From Hoeflea sp. 108 (GTDB lineage Bacteria > Pseudomonadota > Alphaproteobacteria > Rhizobiales > Rhizobiaceae), in NCBI RefSeq assembly GCF_000372965.1, contig NZ_KB890024.1:1614839-1678838 (forward strand): DNA of 64,000 bases, in the 5' to 3' direction. Of this stretch, positions 1 to 8,728 are shown piece after piece; position 1 is the stretch's first letter; the number at the start of each line of letters is the position of its first letter. Both the position numbers and the translations under genes were made by a program. The notes beneath the pieces are model-generated. The model was given only the letters and a program-made list of their open reading frames with translations, was not told the origin of the DNA and ran no database searches.

Positions 1-126
1 CGTTTTCTGTGGCTTGTCAGGTAACTCTTTGAAAAGACTGATGGCCCGTCCAGCTTAGGTCGAAGGCTTCGACCAGGCGGCGATTGCGTCCTCGGCCTGT
101 CGAGGAGCGAACAACAGGAGAAAGAA

Positions 127-152
127 AAAGCCGGGGCAAACCCCCGGCTTTT
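127..152 (-). terminator. Rho-independent terminator of ndk
   Basis: A GC-rich inverted repeat (AAAAGCCGGGG, short loop, CCCCGGCTTTT) lies about 45 bases beyond the ndk stop codon. In the ndk direction the stem is followed by a U-rich tract, and the symmetry would also let it work on the other strand. The first 126 bases of the window show no supportable gene. Confidence 0.85.
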
Positions 153-196
153 CGATTCTGGATCAACGCCTTGTCAGGCGTTGCCGACGGTCTGGA

Positions 197-619
197 TCAG
201 CCGACGACTTCGGTGCCCGAGAACCAGTAGGCGATCTCTTCGGCAGCGGTCTCAGGAGCGTCCGAACCGTGCACCGAGTTCTCGCCGATCGACAGGGCGT
301 GGACCTTGCGGATGGTGCCTTCGGCAGCATTGGCAGGGTTGGTGGCACCCATCACTTCGCGGTTCTTGGCGATGGCGTTCTCGCCTTCGAGAACCTGGAC
401 GATCGTCGGAGCCGACGACATGAACTCGACGAGCTCGCCGAAGAAGGGGCGTTCCTTGTGAACGGCGTAGAAGCCTTCGGCTTCGCGGCGGCTCATCCAC
501 ACGCGCTTGGAAGCGACGACGCGCAGGCCCGCATCCTCAAGCATCTTGGTGATTGCGCCGGTCAGGTTGCGCCTGGTTGCGTCCGGCTTGATCATCGAAA
601 AGGTGCGTTCGATCGCCAT
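197..619 (-). CDS. ndk: Nucleoside diphosphate kinase
   Basis: This cytoplasmic enzyme moves the gamma-phosphate of ATP onto nucleoside diphosphates through a phosphohistidine, keeping NTP and dNTP pools balanced. The 140-residue product has the usual full length. It starts with the family's typical [14 protein letters not shown]. The active-site histidine is His117 in the NSVHGSD motif, and the nucleotide-contact stretch [16 protein letters not shown] precedes it. The gene stands alone, with its own terminator downstream, and is transcribed in the same direction as the glutathione S-transferase gene upstream. Confidence 0.98.
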   Translation of the reverse strand: MAIERTFSMIKPDATRRNLTGAITKMLEDAGLRVVASKRVWMSRREAEGFYAVHKERPFFGELVEFMSSAPTIVQVLEGENAIAKNREVMGATNPANAAEGTIRKVHALSIGENSVHGSDAPETAAEEIAYWFSGTEVVG

Positions 620-696
620 GTCTGGTCCTTATGATTTCTGGGATTTTGCAGTGTGGCGGGCTCTATACAGGCCGCCCGCTGCATTGCCAAGGGGGA

Positions 697-1389
697 CTAG
701 GCGGCCGCGGCGATGCTGCGCCCCTTGCCGCCATGAAGGTCGAGACAGCGCTCGAACCACTCGGCAACCGGGTCGGCAGCTTCGAGTAGCTGGTAGGGGG
801 TGGCGATCCTCGCCCACTGCAGCGCGCCGAAGACGATGTAATCGGCAAACAAAGGTTGCTCGCCGCCGATCCACGGTTGGTAGGACAGCATACTGCGCAG
901 CGGCTCCAGAGAAGCGCGGAAGCTGGAGAGGCTGGCATCGCGGCTGGCGGTTACCTCTTCAAGGGGCCTGCCGAAACGGGCTTCGCGGCTCTTGCGGAAA
1001 TAGGCTGCATTCTCGTCGTCCTGCATGGCGTGCAGGGCCGTGAGCGCAGCCACGGAGATATAGGGATGCAGCGTCAGCTGCGACCAGCGCTCGATGAAGC
1101 GTGCATGCGCCATGCCGCCCGGGCCTTCGAACAGCGACGGTTGCTCTGGATAGGCCTCTTCCAGATAAAGCGCGATGGCGAACGAATCCGGGATCACCTT
1201 GTCGCCATCGCGGATGACGGGGATCGTCTTCGAGACGCCGCCTTCGATCTCTGGCACTTCCACAAGGCGCTTCAGAACGGCGCGGTAATCGAGCCCCTTG
1301 TGCTCCAGCGCCATCGCCACCTTCCAGCAATGCGGGCTGAAGGGGCGTGCGGCATCGCTGCCGACGAGATCGTAGAACAGAATGGTCAT
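697..1389 (-). CDS. Glutathione S-transferase family protein
   Basis: The product of about 230 residues has an N-terminal thioredoxin-like GST domain (MTILFYDLVGSDAARPFSPHCWKV, with the cis-proline region SKTIPVIRDG and the glutathione-contact motif DSFAIALYLEE) and an all-helical C-terminal domain. The start at 1389 was preferred over an ATG seven codons upstream because the beta-strand of the fold begins there. The substrate cannot be named. It is divergent from the DinB gene, with about 62 bases between the two starts. A role in detoxification or glutathione-dependent isomerisation is inferred from the family. Confidence 0.85.
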   Translation of the reverse strand: MTILFYDLVGSDAARPFSPHCWKVAMALEHKGLDYRAVLKRLVEVPEIEGGVSKTIPVIRDGDKVIPDSFAIALYLEEAYPEQPSLFEGPGGMAHARFIERWSQLTLHPYISVAALTALHAMQDDENAAYFRKSREARFGRPLEEVTASRDASLSSFRASLEPLRSMLSYQPWIGGEQPLFADYIVFGALQWARIATPYQLLEAADPVAEWFERCLDLHGGKGRSIAAAA

Positions 1390-1451
1390 TGGCGAGGCTT
1401 TCCGATGCACTTAGGAAGGACAGACGGTTTCGAAGCACCAAGGAATATCAG

Positions 1452-1964
1452 ATGAAGCAGCATTTCAGGATGATGGCCGCCTATAATCAATGGGCCAACG
1501 AGCAGGTTTATGGCGCTGCGGCCGATCTTGGCGAAGAAGACTTCGGCCGTGACGTCGGTGCCTTCTTCAAGTCGATGCGCGGCACCCTGAACCACCTGCT
1601 CGCCGCGGACCGCATCTGGCTGAAGCGCTTCACGGGCCTGGGCGATGCTCCGTCGGCGCTTGACGCGATCTTGCACGAGAACCTTGCCAGACTGACGACG
1701 GCCCGCGAGGCGGAGGACAGGCGCATCGTCGAATGGATCGATGGTCTCGAGGAGAAGGCCTTCGCCGGCCGCTTCACCTATATGACAGTAACCGACATGC
1801 GTACCATTTCGCAGCGTCTGGCACCTGCGCTGACCCACCTCTTCAACCATCAGACCCATCATCGCGGCCAGGCGCATATGATCCTGACCGTGTTGAGGCG
1901 ACCTTCGATAAACCTCGACTTGATCTATTTCCAAAGGTCGGAAGTAGGCCGAAATTATGCTTAA
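1452..1964 (+). CDS. DinB family protein
   Basis: The 170-residue product belongs to the DinB/YfiT-like putative metalloenzymes, four-helix bundles with a metal bound by three histidines. The likely ligands are His48 (in GTLNHLLAADRIW) and His133 and His137 (in FNHQTHHRGQAH). Some family members are thiol-dependent transferases (bacillithiol or mycothiol S-transferases), but the activity here is unknown. The start was chosen at MKQHFRMMAAYNQWAN because the bundle begins there; the frame is open further upstream, but that part would overlap the divergent GST gene. Confidence 0.85.
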   Translation: MKQHFRMMAAYNQWANEQVYGAAADLGEEDFGRDVGAFFKSMRGTLNHLLAADRIWLKRFTGLGDAPSALDAILHENLARLTTAREAEDRRIVEWIDGLEEKAFAGRFTYMTVTDMRTISQRLAPALTHLFNHQTHHRGQAHMILTVLRRPSINLDLIYFQRSEVGRNYA

Positions 1965-2097
1965 TTAGAATTAAATTACGATTTGCATGCAAACGGAAAA
2001 ATTGTTTGCACACAAATGAAAGTTTTTAATACGCTTTACTATAAGTTGTGACTCGATTTGACTATCGATTGAGAAAGATGTCAGTCTCCGTGGTGGG

Positions 2098-2159
2098 CTG
2101 AAACTTTCAGTCCAGTGGGATCGTTACTGCGCAGGCAACCAGTTTCTGGTGGCTGGTTG
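2098..2159 (+). promoter_or_regulatory. Possible structured 5' leader of the collagen-like gene
   Basis: The AT-rich 224-base gap before the collagen-like gene holds two inverted repeats close to the start codon: CTGAAA/TTTCAG at 2098-2110 and CAACCAG/CTGGTTG at 2136-2159. The second can also fold as a shorter ACCAG-TTT-CTGGT hairpin, so two forms exclude each other. Whether this controls expression is inference. Confidence 0.3.
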
Positions 2160-2188
2160 TTTGGATTGGCAACCACAGGGAGACATCC

Positions 2189-2857
2189 ATGACTGGCATT
2201 TCCAAGGCAATCGCAACTGCACTGGCGGGTGGCATTGTTTTTGTAGCGCTCGCCGCGCCGGCCAGCGCGCTGGACATCGGCGATCGTAGCAAGGGACTTG
2301 GCGTCTCGATTGATTCGAAGGGCATCGGCGCGACCGTGGGCGGCTCGGGCGGCATCAATGCCGATGTCGGGCTCGGTTCGGGCGGCAGCAAGGGGCTGGC
2401 GAGCGCCAGCGTCAACGCCAGCGTCGGCGGCGCCAAGGGTCTCAACGCCAATGTCGATGCCGGCGTAGCCAACAGCAAGGGCCTCGTCGACGCCAATGCA
2501 AAGGCAACGCTGGGCGGCTCGAGCGGCCTCAACGCCAATCTCGGCGCGAATGTCGGCGGTACAGGCGGGTTGGCCAAGGTCAGCACCACTGTTGGTGTTG
2601 GCGGGAACAATCTGCTCGATCTCGGCGTCACCATCGGCGGTCCCGGTCTGCCGGGTGGCCCTGGTGGTCCTGGCGGTCCGGGAGGTCCTGGTGGCCCCGG
2701 CGGTCCAGGCGTCATCAATCCGGGCGTGATCGGCGGCATGTCGCAGGCGCAGGTGGCGGCCTATGTCAAGCGTTGCAACATGGTGCTTTCGAACCCGATG
2801 GCGTTCGAGAGCGACCTGCGCGAACTCTGCAAGCTTCTGCGCATGGCCAGCCGCTAA
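2189..2857 (+). CDS. Secreted glycine-rich protein with collagen-like Gly-Gly-Pro run
   Basis: The 222-residue product starts with a clear Sec signal peptide (cleavage expected after APASA, residue 27). The mature part is built of imperfect Gly/Ser/Ala/Asn repeats such as SKGLNANVDA and GGSSGLNANLGA, which look like a beta-rich adhesive or matrix protein. Around residues 152-176 there is a run of GGP triplets, collagen-like in composition. The C-terminal tail of about 40 residues is not repetitive, has two cysteines and looks helical. No catalytic motif is visible. A surface or matrix role is inferred from composition only. A strong terminator follows. Confidence 0.8.
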   Translation: MTGISKAIATALAGGIVFVALAAPASALDIGDRSKGLGVSIDSKGIGATVGGSGGINADVGLGSGGSKGLASASVNASVGGAKGLNANVDAGVANSKGLVDANAKATLGGSSGLNANLGANVGGTGGLAKVSTTVGVGGNNLLDLGVTIGGPGLPGGPGGPGGPGGPGGPGGPGVINPGVIGGMSQAQVAAYVKRCNMVLSNPMAFESDLRELCKLLRMASR

Positions 2858-2879
2858 GCGGCGACAGTGGTGATTTCGG

Positions 2880-2911
2880 ACGGCCCGCGCTTCGCGGGCC
2901 GTTTCGTTTTT
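2880..2911 (+). terminator. Rho-independent terminator of the collagen-like gene
   Basis: A ten-base-pair GC-rich stem (ACGGCCCGCG / CGCGGGCCGT) with a three-base loop is followed by TTCGTTTTT, 22 bases after the stop codon. Confidence 0.85.
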
Positions 2912-3046
2912 CGGCAGGGCGCGCCGGTCTTCGCTGAGGGCCCTTCCCGAAAAAATGTCATGAGCCTGTCTGGATCATGAGATCCGGCCGTCGCGGCCGC
3001 TTGCCTTGTTGGTACAACTGGGACAGAGGGTGGCTATGGTCGTGGA

Positions 3047-4366
3047 ATGGGCAATTGCGCCCGCCGTCGGCTACGTTTCGAACCATGGGGAATGCCCTTG
3101 CGCGCCTTCGGCGAAAAGACCGGCCAGACGATCGTGCTGCTGCTCATCGCGGGCTCCGGCATGGTTGCGATCGCCCGTGGCATGACGCTCACCTTCCTCG
3201 CGATCCGCCTGCAGCAGGATTTCGGCCTCAGTCCCGCTGCCATCGGCATGCTGATCGGTGCAGGTCCGCTTCTCGGTGCAGCCGCAAGCCCTTTTGCCGG
3301 CACGCTTTCGGATCGGATCGGCCGCCGCAGTGTACTCACAGTCGCGCTGCTGTTCGCCGGCCTTGGATTGATCGGCCTGGGTCTGGCGCAGTCGGTTGCC
3401 GCCTTTGCCATTGCCCATATCGTGTCGTCGGTGGCAGCAGCCGTCTATGAGCCTGTTTCGCGCGCGCTGATGAGCGACGCGGCCCCTGAAAAGCTTAGGC
3501 TCAAGGTGTTTTCCTGGCGCTATCTGGTGATCAATGCCGGTTGGGCCGTCGGGCCGATGATCGGCATTGCCATTGGCGCCAATTCGCCCATGCCATTCTT
3601 CATCGCAGGCGCGGTTCATTTTGCCTTCTCGGCTGCGATCTTCTTGATCGTTCCGGCTGTGTTCGTCGGCACGGCTGGTGCCGGCGCTGCTGCGCAGATA
3701 CCGGGCTTCCGCAGGCTGGTCGCCACGCTCAGGGATCGCCGGCTGATCTTCTATCTCGGCGGCGGCACGCTGCTGCTTGCCGTTTACGGCCAGTGGTCGG
3801 TGACCCTGTCGCAGTACCTCACCACCAATCTGGAAGATGGGGTCAAGATTTTCGCCTGGCTGGTCACCACCAATGCGGCGGTTGTTGTGTTCGCCACGGC
3901 GCCTGCACGGATGCTGATCGAGCGGATCGGGCCGATGAAGGCAATGGTCCTGGGGTGCCTGCTGTTCCTCGGCGGCGAGGTCGGTTTTGCCTTCGCCACC
4001 AGCGCCACAATGCTGATCGGCTTCATGGTGCTGTTCACCATCGGTGAGGTGCTGGTCGTGCCCTCGGAATATGTGCTGGTCGACCGCATCTCCAACGACG
4101 GCAATCGCGGCGCATATTTCGGCGCGCATTCCTTGTGCGCGGTGGGCAATTTCTTCGGGCCGCTGCTTGGCGGGCTGGCGCTCGGTGCGTTTGGCGGGCA
4201 GGGCATGTTCATGCTCTTTGCGGCATTCGCTGCCGGCTCGGCGGTGCTCTTTGCCCTTGGATATGCATCGCCGCCGCCGGCATCGCTCGACGGTCACGCG
4301 GCAGCAGTCGGCGGCGAGGCAACCGAAGGTGCCATGCACCGCGTGGGCCGGCCGGCTTACGCCTGA
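3047..4366 (+). CDS. MFS transporter
   Basis: This inner-membrane secondary transporter has about 12 hydrophobic segments in 439 residues, the normal length for the family. The MFS motif A loop appears as GTLSDRIGRRSV between helices 2 and 3. The sequence resembles multidrug or sugar-efflux MFS proteins but no substrate can be assigned. The start is uncertain: the ATG at 3092 (MPLRAFGEK) would remove 15 non-hydrophobic residues and is an equally reasonable choice. The gene is followed about 100 bases later by an ABC-F gene on the same strand. Confidence 0.88.
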   Translation: MGNCARRRLRFEPWGMPLRAFGEKTGQTIVLLLIAGSGMVAIARGMTLTFLAIRLQQDFGLSPAAIGMLIGAGPLLGAAASPFAGTLSDRIGRRSVLTVALLFAGLGLIGLGLAQSVAAFAIAHIVSSVAAAVYEPVSRALMSDAAPEKLRLKVFSWRYLVINAGWAVGPMIGIAIGANSPMPFFIAGAVHFAFSAAIFLIVPAVFVGTAGAGAAAQIPGFRRLVATLRDRRLIFYLGGGTLLLAVYGQWSVTLSQYLTTNLEDGVKIFAWLVTTNAAVVVFATAPARMLIERIGPMKAMVLGCLLFLGGEVGFAFATSATMLIGFMVLFTIGEVLVVPSEYVLVDRISNDGNRGAYFGAHSLCAVGNFFGPLLGGLALGAFGGQGMFMLFAAFAAGSAVLFALGYASPPPASLDGHAAAVGGEATEGAMHRVGRPAYA

Positions 4367-4464
4367 ACCTTCAGTTCGGTAGCTATTTTTGGCCATGCGT
4401 TGCGCCCTTGATGGTGCGCACGCACTTGCCATTGTCGGAACTCTTCGTCAGAAACCCTCTCGTC

Positions 4465-6342
4465 ATGCTTATTATCAACGATCTCTCCCTCCGCATCGCC
4501 GGACGCCTGCTTCTCGATCATGCGTCGCTGACCCTGCCTGCCGGCACCAAGGCGGGCCTCGTCGGCCGCAACGGCACGGGCAAAACCACGCTGTTCAAAG
4601 CGATAACTGGCGACTTCAGCTCGGAAACCGGCAGCATCAGCCTGCCGAAGAACACGCGCATCGGCCAGGTGGCGCAGGAAGCGCCCGGTACCGAGGAACC
4701 GCTGATCGACATCGTGCTCAAGGCCGATGTCGAGCGCACCGCGCTTCTCGCCGAGGAGCAGACGGCCACCGATCCGCATCGCATTGCCGAGATCCACATC
4801 CGCCTCGCCGACATCGACGCGCATTCGGCGGAATCGCGCGCGGCGACCATTCTTGCCGGTCTCGGCTTCGACGACGAAGCGCAGCGGCGGCCGGCCTCGT
4901 CCTTCTCGGGCGGATGGCGCATGCGCGTTGCGCTCGCGGCCGTGCTGTTTTCGGAACCTGACTTGCTGCTGCTCGACGAACCGACCAACTATCTCGATCT
5001 CGAAGGCACGCTGTGGCTCGAGAACTATGTGTCGAAGTATCCGCACACGGTTCTCTTGATCAGCCACGACCGCGACCTGCTCAACCGCGCGGTCAATTCG
5101 ATCGTCCATCTCGACCAGAAGAAGATGACTTTCTGGCGCGGCGGCTACGACCAGTTCGAGCGCCAGATCGCCGAGCAGCGGGAGTTGCAGGAAAAGGGCC
5201 GCGTCAAGCAGGAAGCGGCGCGCAAGCACCTGCAATCCTTTGTCGACCGCTTCCGCGCCAAGGCTTCCAAGGCACGCCAGGCGCAGTCGCGCATCAAGGC
5301 GCTGGAGAAGATGAAGCCGATCGCGGCGCTGATCGAGGACAATGTCAGGCCGTTCAGCTTTCCCGAGCCGGTGAAGACGGTAGCCTCGCCGATCGTGGCT
5401 CTCGACAAGGTCAATGTCGGCTACCAGGCCGATAAGCCGATCCTGAAGAAAATGACGCTGCGCATCGATGCCGACGACCGCATCGCGCTTCTGGGCGCCA
5501 ACGGCAACGGCAAGTCGACCTTTGCCAAGTTGCTTGCCGGACGCCTTCAGGCCGAGACGGGATCGGTGACGATTGCGCCAGGCCTCAAGGTGGCGATCTT
5601 CGCCCAGCACCAGCTTGACGACCTCAGGCCGGAAGAAAACGCCTACGAGCATGTGCGCCGACTGATGCCGGACGCGCCGGAATCGAAGGTGAGGGCGCGT
5701 GTCGCCCAGTTCGGCCTTCCCACGGAGAAGATGAACACCGCCGCCAAAGATCTGTCGGGTGGCGAAAAGGCGCGGCTGTTGATGGGGCTTTCCGCCTTTG
5801 ACGGGCCGAACCTGTTCATCCTCGACGAACCGACCAACCACCTCGACATCGACAGCCGCGAGGCGTTGATTATGGCGCTCAACGAGTTCCCGGGCGCCGT
5901 CATCCTGATCAGTCACGACCGCCATCTGCTGGAAGCCACGGCCGACCGGCTGTGGCTGGTCAAGGACGGCTCGGTCAATCCTTATGACGGCGATCTCGAG
6001 GACTACAAGACGCTGGTGACGGGTGTGTCCGGCGACCGGCGCAAGGAGCGTGAGGCCGACAAGGCCTCCAAGGCCGACAAGCGCCGCGAGGCCGCCGCGC
6101 GGCGCGCCGCCCTCGAGCCGCTGGCCAAGGAAATCCGCGCCACCGAGGCGCTGATGGATCGTATCCGCAAGCGCATCGACACGATCGAGGACCAACTGGC
6201 CGACCCGAAGCTCTACGAGAAGGATCCGACGACGGCGACGCAACTCGCCAAGGAGCGCTCGCAGCTATCGGCCCAGCTCAATGGCCACGAAGACAAGTGG
6301 CTGGCCATGTCGGCCGAATATGAAGAAGGCACAGCCGAGTAG
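4465..6342 (+). CDS. ABC-F family ATPase (ribosome-associated type)
   Basis: The product of 625 residues carries two ABC ATPase domains on one chain and no membrane domain, the hallmark of ABC-F proteins, which act on the ribosome in translation or antibiotic protection. First domain: Walker A GRNGTGKTT near residue 34, signature SGGWRMRVALA, Walker B LLLLDEPTN near 169. Second domain: Walker A GANGNGKST near 343, signature LSGGEKARLLMG, Walker B LFILDEPTNHLD. A charged P-site-tRNA-interaction-type linker lies between them. The last 120 residues are a Lys/Arg/Glu-rich coiled coil like that of Uup. The frame is open far upstream, but MLIINDLSLRIAGR is the natural domain start. Confidence 0.93.
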   Translation: MLIINDLSLRIAGRLLLDHASLTLPAGTKAGLVGRNGTGKTTLFKAITGDFSSETGSISLPKNTRIGQVAQEAPGTEEPLIDIVLKADVERTALLAEEQTATDPHRIAEIHIRLADIDAHSAESRAATILAGLGFDDEAQRRPASSFSGGWRMRVALAAVLFSEPDLLLLDEPTNYLDLEGTLWLENYVSKYPHTVLLISHDRDLLNRAVNSIVHLDQKKMTFWRGGYDQFERQIAEQRELQEKGRVKQEAARKHLQSFVDRFRAKASKARQAQSRIKALEKMKPIAALIEDNVRPFSFPEPVKTVASPIVALDKVNVGYQADKPILKKMTLRIDADDRIALLGANGNGKSTFAKLLAGRLQAETGSVTIAPGLKVAIFAQHQLDDLRPEENAYEHVRRLMPDAPESKVRARVAQFGLPTEKMNTAAKDLSGGEKARLLMGLSAFDGPNLFILDEPTNHLDIDSREALIMALNEFPGAVILISHDRHLLEATADRLWLVKDGSVNPYDGDLEDYKTLVTGVSGDRRKEREADKASKADKRREAAARRAALEPLAKEIRATEALMDRIRKRIDTIEDQLADPKLYEKDPTTATQLAKERSQLSAQLNGHEDKWLAMSAEYEEGTAE

Positions 6343-6355
6343 GGGCCGCAACGCG

Positions 6356-6492
6356 GCGCTGCCCCTCATCCCCCTGCGGGACCTTCTCCCCGGTTGGTGA
6401 TGGGGAGAAGGAGGCTGGCCGCAACGGTTTCGCGCGTCCCTTCCCCCCGTCCACGGGGAGAAGGTCCCGGCAGCGGGGATGAGGGGCAGCGC
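6356..6492. repeat. Long inverted repeat resembling a rhizobial intergenic mosaic element
   Basis: Two arms of about 36 bases (6356-6391 and 6455-6492), built on GCCCCTCATCC...CCTTCTCCCC and its complement, surround a 63-base centre. They match with only a few indels and would form a long hairpin in RNA. The motif is like the palindromic intergenic elements scattered through Rhizobium and Mesorhizobium genomes (family assignment from memory). It fills most of the gap between the ABC-F and oxidoreductase genes and may act as a terminator. Confidence 0.75.
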
Positions 6493-6545
6493 ACCCCCTC
6501 GAATTGGCCCTACACGGCGCGCGGACATCAGGGTAAAAGGGCGCC

Positions 6546-8651
6546 ATGAACCAGCACGCCAAGATCAGGATAGGCCATTCGGCCTGCCCGCATGACTGCC
6601 CGTCGACCTGTGCGCTCGAGGTCGAGCTGCTCGACGACAAGCGCATCGGCCGTGTCCATGGCGCCAAGTCGAACAGCTATACGGCAGGCGTCATCTGCGC
6701 CAAGGTCGCCCGCTACGCCGACCGCGTCCACCATCCCGACCGACTGCTGAAGCCGCTGATCCGCACTGGCGCCAAGGGCGACGGCAACTGGAACGAAGCG
6801 AGCTGGGAGGCGGCGCTCGACCTGATCGCCGAAAGATTCATCGCCGCGGAAGTCAAATACGGCTCGGAGACGGTCTGGCCCTATTTCTACGCCGGCACGA
6901 TGGGGCTGGTGCAGCGCGACGGCATCGAGCGTCTGCGCCACGCCAAGAAATATTCCGGCTTCTTCGGCTCGATCTGCACCAATCTCGCCTGGACGGGTTA
7001 TGTCATGGGCACCGGTGCGCTGCGCGGCAGCGATCCGCGCGAGATCGGCAAGTCGGACTGCGTCGTCATCTGGGGCACCAATGCGGTGGTCACCCAGGTC
7101 AATGTGATGACCCACGCGATCAAGGCGCGCAAGGAACGCGGCGCCAAGATCGTCGTCATCGACATTTACGAGACGGCGACGCTGAAGCAGGCCGACATGG
7201 GGCTGGTGCTGAAGCCCGGCACCGATGCGGCACTCGCCTGCGCGGTCATGCACGTTCTGTTCAAGGAAGGTTTTGCCGACCGCGCCTATCTCGAAAAATA
7301 CACCGACGATCCCAAGGGGCTGGAAGCCCATCTCGCCGACAAGACGCCGGAATGGGCGGCCGCCATAACCGGCCTGACCGTCGACGAGATCGAGGCTTTC
7401 GCCCGGCTGGTCGGCACCACCAAAAAGACCTTCTTCCGTTTGGGCTACGGTTTCTCGCGCCAGCGCAACGGCTCGGTCAACATGCATGCCGCCCTGTCGA
7501 TCCCGGCGGTGACCGGGGCCTGGCAATATGAGGGCGGCGGCGCCTTCCATTCCAATTCGGGCATCTTCAAGCTCAATGGCGAGCTGCTCGAAGGCACCAG
7601 GTTCCGCGACCCCAACATCCGTTATCTCGACCATTCGCGCATCGGCCCGGTGCTGACCAATGCTGCGGACGCGCTCTATGGCGGCCCGCCTGTCACGGCG
7701 ATGCTGATCCAGAACACCAATCCGGCCAATGTCGCGCCCGAGCAGCGCCTGGTGGTCAAGGGGCTGATGCGCGACGACCTGTTCACGGCCGTGCACGAGC
7801 AGTTCATGACCGATACGGCAAAACTCGCCGACGTCGTCCTGCCCGCGACGATGTTCCTCGAGCATGACGACATCTACAAGGGCGGCGGCAACCAGCACAT
7901 CACGCTGGGGCCAAAGCTGATCGAGCCGCCCGAGGGTCCCCGCACCAACCACTTCGTCATCGAGCAACTGGCCGAGCGGCTCGGCGTGTCCGACATGCCG
8001 GGTTTCGGCCTGACCGAACGCCAGCATATCGACGTCATGTTGGAGAAGAAGGGCCTCGGCAATTTCGACAGCTTCCGCGACCAGAAATGGGCCGACATGC
8101 AGCCGGAGTTCGACAGCGCCCATTTCCTCAGCGGCTTCGGCCACCCCGACGGCAAGTTCCGCTTCCGGCCGCAGTGGAATGGTGGCATGGCGCCGAACAA
8201 GCCGCCGCGTAGCATGGGCATCTTCGGCCCGGTGGCGCAGCTGCCTGAATTCCCCGACCATGTCGACCTGATCGAGGTGGCGGACGAAGAGCATCCGTTC
8301 CGCCTGGCGACCTCGCCGGCGCGCAACTTCCTCAACTCGACCTTCGCCGAGACGCCGGTGTCGCGCGAGAAGGAGGGGCGGCCGGAGCTGCTGATCCATC
8401 CCGAGGATGCCGCGGCCATGGGGGTCGCCACCGGCGACCGCGTCGAGGTCGGCAACAAACGCGGCGAGGTGGTGCTGCATGCCCGCCTGTTCGACAAGAT
8501 CAAGCGTGGCGTCGTCATCGCCGAAGGAATCTGGCCGAACTCCGACCACGAGCGCGGCGAAGGCATCAATGTGCTGACCGGCGCCGACGCGCCCGCGCCT
8601 TATGGCGGCGCTGCAGTGCATGACAACAAGGTCTGGGTACGCGCGGCCTAG
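6546..8651 (+). CDS. Molybdopterin-dependent oxidoreductase with [4Fe-4S] cluster
   Basis: The 701-residue product belongs to the DMSO-reductase superfamily, binding bis-molybdopterin guanine dinucleotide. The N-terminal iron-sulfur motif is Cys14-x3-Cys18-x3-Cys22 with a fourth cysteine at about 51. The central molybdopterin oxidoreductase domain and a C-terminal dinucleotide-binding domain (ATSPARNFLNSTFAETP, LLIHPEDAAAMGVATGDRVEV) follow. There is no twin-arginine signal, so it is probably cytoplasmic. No partner subunit or maturation gene is adjacent, so the substrate is unknown. It lies just downstream of the long inverted repeat and ends before a bidirectional terminator. Confidence 0.92.
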   Translation: MNQHAKIRIGHSACPHDCPSTCALEVELLDDKRIGRVHGAKSNSYTAGVICAKVARYADRVHHPDRLLKPLIRTGAKGDGNWNEASWEAALDLIAERFIAAEVKYGSETVWPYFYAGTMGLVQRDGIERLRHAKKYSGFFGSICTNLAWTGYVMGTGALRGSDPREIGKSDCVVIWGTNAVVTQVNVMTHAIKARKERGAKIVVIDIYETATLKQADMGLVLKPGTDAALACAVMHVLFKEGFADRAYLEKYTDDPKGLEAHLADKTPEWAAAITGLTVDEIEAFARLVGTTKKTFFRLGYGFSRQRNGSVNMHAALSIPAVTGAWQYEGGGAFHSNSGIFKLNGELLEGTRFRDPNIRYLDHSRIGPVLTNAADALYGGPPVTAMLIQNTNPANVAPEQRLVVKGLMRDDLFTAVHEQFMTDTAKLADVVLPATMFLEHDDIYKGGGNQHITLGPKLIEPPEGPRTNHFVIEQLAERLGVSDMPGFGLTERQHIDVMLEKKGLGNFDSFRDQKWADMQPEFDSAHFLSGFGHPDGKFRFRPQWNGGMAPNKPPRSMGIFGPVAQLPEFPDHVDLIEVADEEHPFRLATSPARNFLNSTFAETPVSREKEGRPELLIHPEDAAAMGVATGDRVEVGNKRGEVVLHARLFDKIKRGVVIAEGIWPNSDHERGEGINVLTGADAPAPYGGAAVHDNKVWVRAA

Positions 8652-8679
8652 CACCGTCGGCTGGCTTTGGAACGGACGA

Positions 8680-8715
8680 AAAGGGCTGCACGCCATTGTT
8701 GGTGCGCAGCCCTTT
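8680..8715. terminator. Bidirectional terminator between convergent genes
   Basis: A ten-base-pair stem (AAAGGGCTGC / GCAGCCCTTT) with a loop that itself can pair lies between the stop codons of the convergent oxidoreductase and GST genes. A-rich and T-rich flanks suit termination from both sides. Confidence 0.8.
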
Positions 8716-8728
8716 ATCGTAAGGCCGG

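Noticed and set aside
1..126. A gene fragment at the left window edge
   Set aside because: No frame with convincing codon use or known motif was found in these bases.
4357..6243. A 628-codon frame antisense to the ABC-F gene
   Set aside because: It has no similarity to known protein families and lies opposite a gene with all ABC motifs intact.
6528..8696. A 722-codon open frame antisense to the molybdopterin oxidoreductase
   Set aside because: It mirrors a confident gene, contains no recognisable motif, and is explained by codon bias on the opposite strand.
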